Source: JBFEUI01 sp041547565 | GTDB lineage: Bacteria; Pseudomonadota; Gammaproteobacteria; Thiohalomonadales; Thiohalomonadaceae | DNA length: 14,709 nt | Assembly (NCBI GenBank): GCA_041547565.1 | Contig: JBFEUI010000070.1 | Span: 1 to 14,709 of the forward strand | Direction: 5' to 3' | Shown: positions 12,595-14,709 of the stretch, in pieces | Layout of the letters: every line of letters begins with the position of its first letter | Position numbering within the stretch: position 1 is the first letter of the stretch | Notes under the pieces: generated by a model | What the model was told of the DNA's origin: nothing | What the model saw: only the letters and a program-made list of their open reading frames with translations | The model's database searches: none | Translations under genes and position numbers: made by a program

Positions 12595-13317
12595 ATGGAC
12601 GGGCTGAGACTAAGCCTGATTTTGCTGGGGGTGCTCGTTGTCGCCGGCGTGATCCTCTGGGACCGCTATCGCCGCCGCAAGCAGGGCCGTGCTGACCAGT
12701 GGGCGGATCTACCCGACCCGGCCGATCGCCTTGATGGGGGACGGCATCAGGATGACGAGGCGATGCTGGATGACTGGGAGGTGATCCCGCTAAGTGCCTC
12801 CAGGACGTCAGAAGACCTGGATGATCTTGACGAGAAGATCGTGGCCAGCCGTGATGCGGTCGAGGTGGAACCGACACCGCAAAAGGATAACGAACCGGCC
12901 GCGCAGAAAGAGCGCGTGATCGTGCTGTCGGTGATGGCAGGAGAGGGTAAACAATTCGGCGGCACCGCCATCGCAGCGGCGGCCAGTTCGCTCGGCATGA
13001 TCTTCGGCGAACACGACATCTACCATGCCTACCCGGTAAACGCCGATGAGCCGCTGTTCAGCCTGGCCAATGTGCTGGAGCCGGGCAGCTTCGATAACAT
13101 GAACCTGGAGAATTTGAGCACGCCGGGGCTTGCCCTGTTCATGCGCCTGCCCGGGCCGCAAAGCGGCGAGCAGGCACTCGGCAGCATGCTCTCGACCGCC
13201 ACACAGCTTGCCGAGCAACTCGGTGGTGAGCTGTGCGACGAGAGGCGCCGCCCGCTGACGAGCGAAAAACGCGAAGTCCTGCAGCGTCAGGCGGCCGGGT
13301 ACCCGCCCAGTAACTGA
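12595..13317 (+). CDS. zipA: Cell division protein ZipA
   Basis: ZipA anchors FtsZ to the inner membrane at the division site. Seen: an N-terminal membrane anchor at about 5-22 (LRLSLILLGVLVVAGVIL) followed by a basic patch (RYRRRKQGR, 24-32); an acidic linker at 33-105; and the C-terminal FtsZ-binding domain from about 106 to 230, with family stretches FGGTAIAAAASSLGMIFGEH (121-140), DIYHAY (141-146), LFSLANVLEPGSFD (154-167) and TPGLALFMRLPGP (176-188). At 240 residues it is shorter than E. coli ZipA (about 328) because the linker is brief and lacks the Pro/Gln-rich stretch. The ATG at 12595 starts right at the anchor, with only a weak GGGTG site. It lies 41 bp after smc and 25 bp before ligA. 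Confidence 0.94.
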   Translation: MDGLRLSLILLGVLVVAGVILWDRYRRRKQGRADQWADLPDPADRLDGGRHQDDEAMLDDWEVIPLSASRTSEDLDDLDEKIVASRDAVEVEPTPQKDNEPAAQKERVIVLSVMAGEGKQFGGTAIAAAASSLGMIFGEHDIYHAYPVNADEPLFSLANVLEPGSFDNMNLENLSTPGLALFMRLPGPQSGEQALGSMLSTATQLAEQLGGELCDERRRPLTSEKREVLQRQAAGYPPSN

Positions 13318-13342
13318 AGCCCTCAAGCCGCCCACCCTAAAG

Positions 13343-14709
13343 ATGAGCCAAGCGATTCCAGAAGACGTTCAACAACGTGCGGCTGCGTTGCGCGAGCAGC
13401 TGCGTTACCACAACTACCGCTACTACGTGCTCGATGACCCGGAGATCCCGGATGCCGAGTACGACCGCCTGTTCCGAGACTTGCAGGAGCTGGAGGCGGA
13501 ATACCCGGAACTCATCACACCCGACTCCCCTACGCAACGTGTCGGTGGTGAGGCGCTCTCCGGATTCGAGCAGGTGACCCATGCGATCCCGATGCTCTCG
13601 CTGGGCAACGTCTTCTCCGAGGAGGAACTCAACGACTTTGACCGTCGAGTCAGAGAGGGCCTCGGCATCGACGAGGTCGAGTATTGCGCCGAGCCCAAGC
13701 TCGACGGTTTGGCCATCAGCATCCGCTATGAAGAGGGCGTGCTGGTGCGTGCGGCCACCCGCGGTGATGGCACGACCGGCGAGGACGTGACCCACAACGT
13801 GCGTACCATCCACAGCGTTCCGCTCAAGCTGCAGGGGAGTGATTACCCGCAGCTGCTGGAGGTGCGCGGTGAGGTCTACATGCCCAAGGCCGGTTTCGAG
13901 GCGCTCAATGAGCGCCAGCGTGAAAAGGGCGAGAAGAGCTTCGCCAATCCGCGCAACGCCGCGGCCGGATCGCTGCGTCAGCTCGACCCGCGTATTACCG
14001 CCACCCGGCCCTTGACGATGTACTGCTACGGTGTCGGCGTGGTGGAGGGGGCCGAACTGCCGGATACCCACTTCGCCATTCTGCAGCGATTAAAGGAATG
14101 GGGGCTGCGTGTCTGCCCCGAGATCCGTACCGTGAAGGGCGTGCAGGGTTGCCATCGTTTCTATACGGAAATCGAAGATAAGCGCGATGGCCTTCCCTAT
14201 GATATCGACGGTGTGGTCTACAAGGTCAACCGCCTGGCGCAGCAGGAGGAACTCGGTTTTGTTTCGCGTGCGCCGCGCTGGGCGACGGCGCACCAGTTCC
14301 CGGCGCAGGAGGAGATGACACAGCTCAGGGATGTGCAGTGGCAGGTTGGGCGCACCGGCGCCCTCACACCGGTGGCCCGCCTTGAACCGGTACATGTGGC
14401 CGGGGTAATGGTCAGCAATGCCACCCTGCATAATCCCGACGAGATGGCGCGCAAGGATGTGCGCAAGGGCGATACGGTGATCGTGCGCCGTGCCGGCGAT
14501 GTGATCCCCGAGGTGGTCGGCGTGGTGCTCTCAAGGCGGCCCGGCGGTGCCGTGCCTTTCACCACCCCGACCCACTGTCCGGTCTGCGGTGCCGAGGTGG
14601 AACAGGAGGAGGGCGAGGCGGTGCCGCGCTGCAGCGGCGGTCTTTCCTGTGCGGCGCAGCGTAAAAATGCGATCAAGCACTTCGCCTCGCGCCGCGCCAT
14701 GGATATCGA
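13343..14709 (+). CDS. ligA: NAD+-dependent DNA ligase LigA (3' end beyond window), motif V Lys replaced by Gln
   Basis: LigA seals nicks in replication and repair using NAD+. The visible 455 residues cover domain Ia (NMN-binding Y22, H23, Y40 and D41), the adenylation domain, the OB fold and the zinc finger; helix-hairpin-helix and BRCT domains lie past the edge. Motif I KLDG has nucleophile K119, motif III has E177 in EVRGEVY, motif IV DGVVYK has D289 and K294, and zinc ligands are C412, C415, C430 and C436. Every position is E. coli numbering plus 4. The exception is motif V: E. coli has AFKFPA with essential K314, whereas here the sequence is AHQFPA with Gln at 318 (CAG, 14294-14296). The rest of the site looks intact, and the frame is open and typical. 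The start ATG at 13343 fits the family N-terminus; the ribosome site is weak. It is probably the last gene of smc-zipA-ligA. Confidence 0.97.
   Translation, partial: MSQAIPEDVQQRAAALREQLRYHNYRYYVLDDPEIPDAEYDRLFRDLQELEAEYPELITPDSPTQRVGGEALSGFEQVTHAIPMLSLGNVFSEEELNDFDRRVREGLGIDEVEYCAEPKLDGLAISIRYEEGVLVRAATRGDGTTGEDVTHNVRTIHSVPLKLQGSDYPQLLEVRGEVYMPKAGFEALNERQREKGEKSFANPRNAAAGSLRQLDPRITATRPLTMYCYGVGVVEGAELPDTHFAILQRLKEWGLRVCPEIRTVKGVQGCHRFYTEIEDKRDGLPYDIDGVVYKVNRLAQQEELGFVSRAPRWATAHQFPAQEEMTQLRDVQWQVGRTGALTPVARLEPVHVAGVMVSNATLHNPDEMARKDVRKGDTVIVRRAGDVIPEVVGVVLSRRPGGAVPFTTPTHCPVCGAEVEQEEGEAVPRCSGGLSCAAQRKNAIKHFASRRAMDI

Noticed and set aside
1..14709. CRISPR arrays, phage genes, transposases, toxin-antitoxin pairs, tRNA or rRNA genes
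   Set aside because: Looked for across both strands; the repeats seen are short tandem units without spacers, and every substantial open frame is accounted for by housekeeping genes.

Overview
The window reads as ordinary chromosomal DNA from a GC-rich gammaproteobacterium. The smc-zipA-ligA order is the one seen in Pseudomonas-like gammaproteobacteria, ZipA itself is essentially gammaproteobacterial, and a true Smc (not MukB) argues against Enterobacterales. CbbY and a cyanobacterial/plant-type D-ribulose kinase hint at an autotroph, for example a sulfur-oxidising Chromatiales-like organism. That last step is inference only; no RubisCO or sulfur-oxidation gene lies in the window.

Layout. 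Positions 1-188 are non-coding, with a 23-nt palindrome and six copies of a 7-bp purine repeat. On the minus strand, transcription runs from 3333 down to 189: dksA, a nitroreductase, gluQRS, and a stand-alone cyclic-nucleotide-binding-fold protein that overlaps gluQRS by 4 bp. Divergent from dksA on the plus strand are cbbY and a class I/II aminotransferase, overlapping by 8 bp. They converge on cysZ (minus), with a palindrome over both stop codons. A repeat-rich spacer of about 280 bp separates cysZ from the FGGY kinase (minus). A small unknown lipoprotein (plus) starts 44 bp from the kinase start and converges on queF (minus). Divergent from queF is the plus-strand cluster smc-zipA-ligA; ligA runs off the window end.

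How the genes fit together. Smc (chromosome organisation), ZipA (FtsZ tethering) and LigA (nick sealing) form a chromosome and division housekeeping cluster. QueF makes preQ1 on the way to queuosine, and GluQRS glutamylates queuosine on tRNA-Asp, so two steps of one tRNA modification lie about 7 kb apart. DksA is the stringent-response factor acting on RNA polymerase. CbbY removes the RubisCO inhibitor xylulose-1,5-bisphosphate and the FGGY kinase probably returns free D-ribulose to ribulose-5-phosphate; both would be Calvin-cycle housekeeping or repair. CysZ imports sulfate.

I found no phage, CRISPR, transposon, toxin-antitoxin or defence system, and no convincing new multi-gene system. The best leads are: (i) LigA carries Gln (residue 318) where the motif V lysine, E. 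coli K314, is normally invariant; (ii) DksA has a histone-H1-like tail of about 60 residues with 22 lysines; (iii) the lone cNMP-fold protein co-translated with gluQRS lacks the usual phosphate-binding arginine; (iv) short purine-rich tandem arrays and a REP-like palindromic element occupy the spacers.
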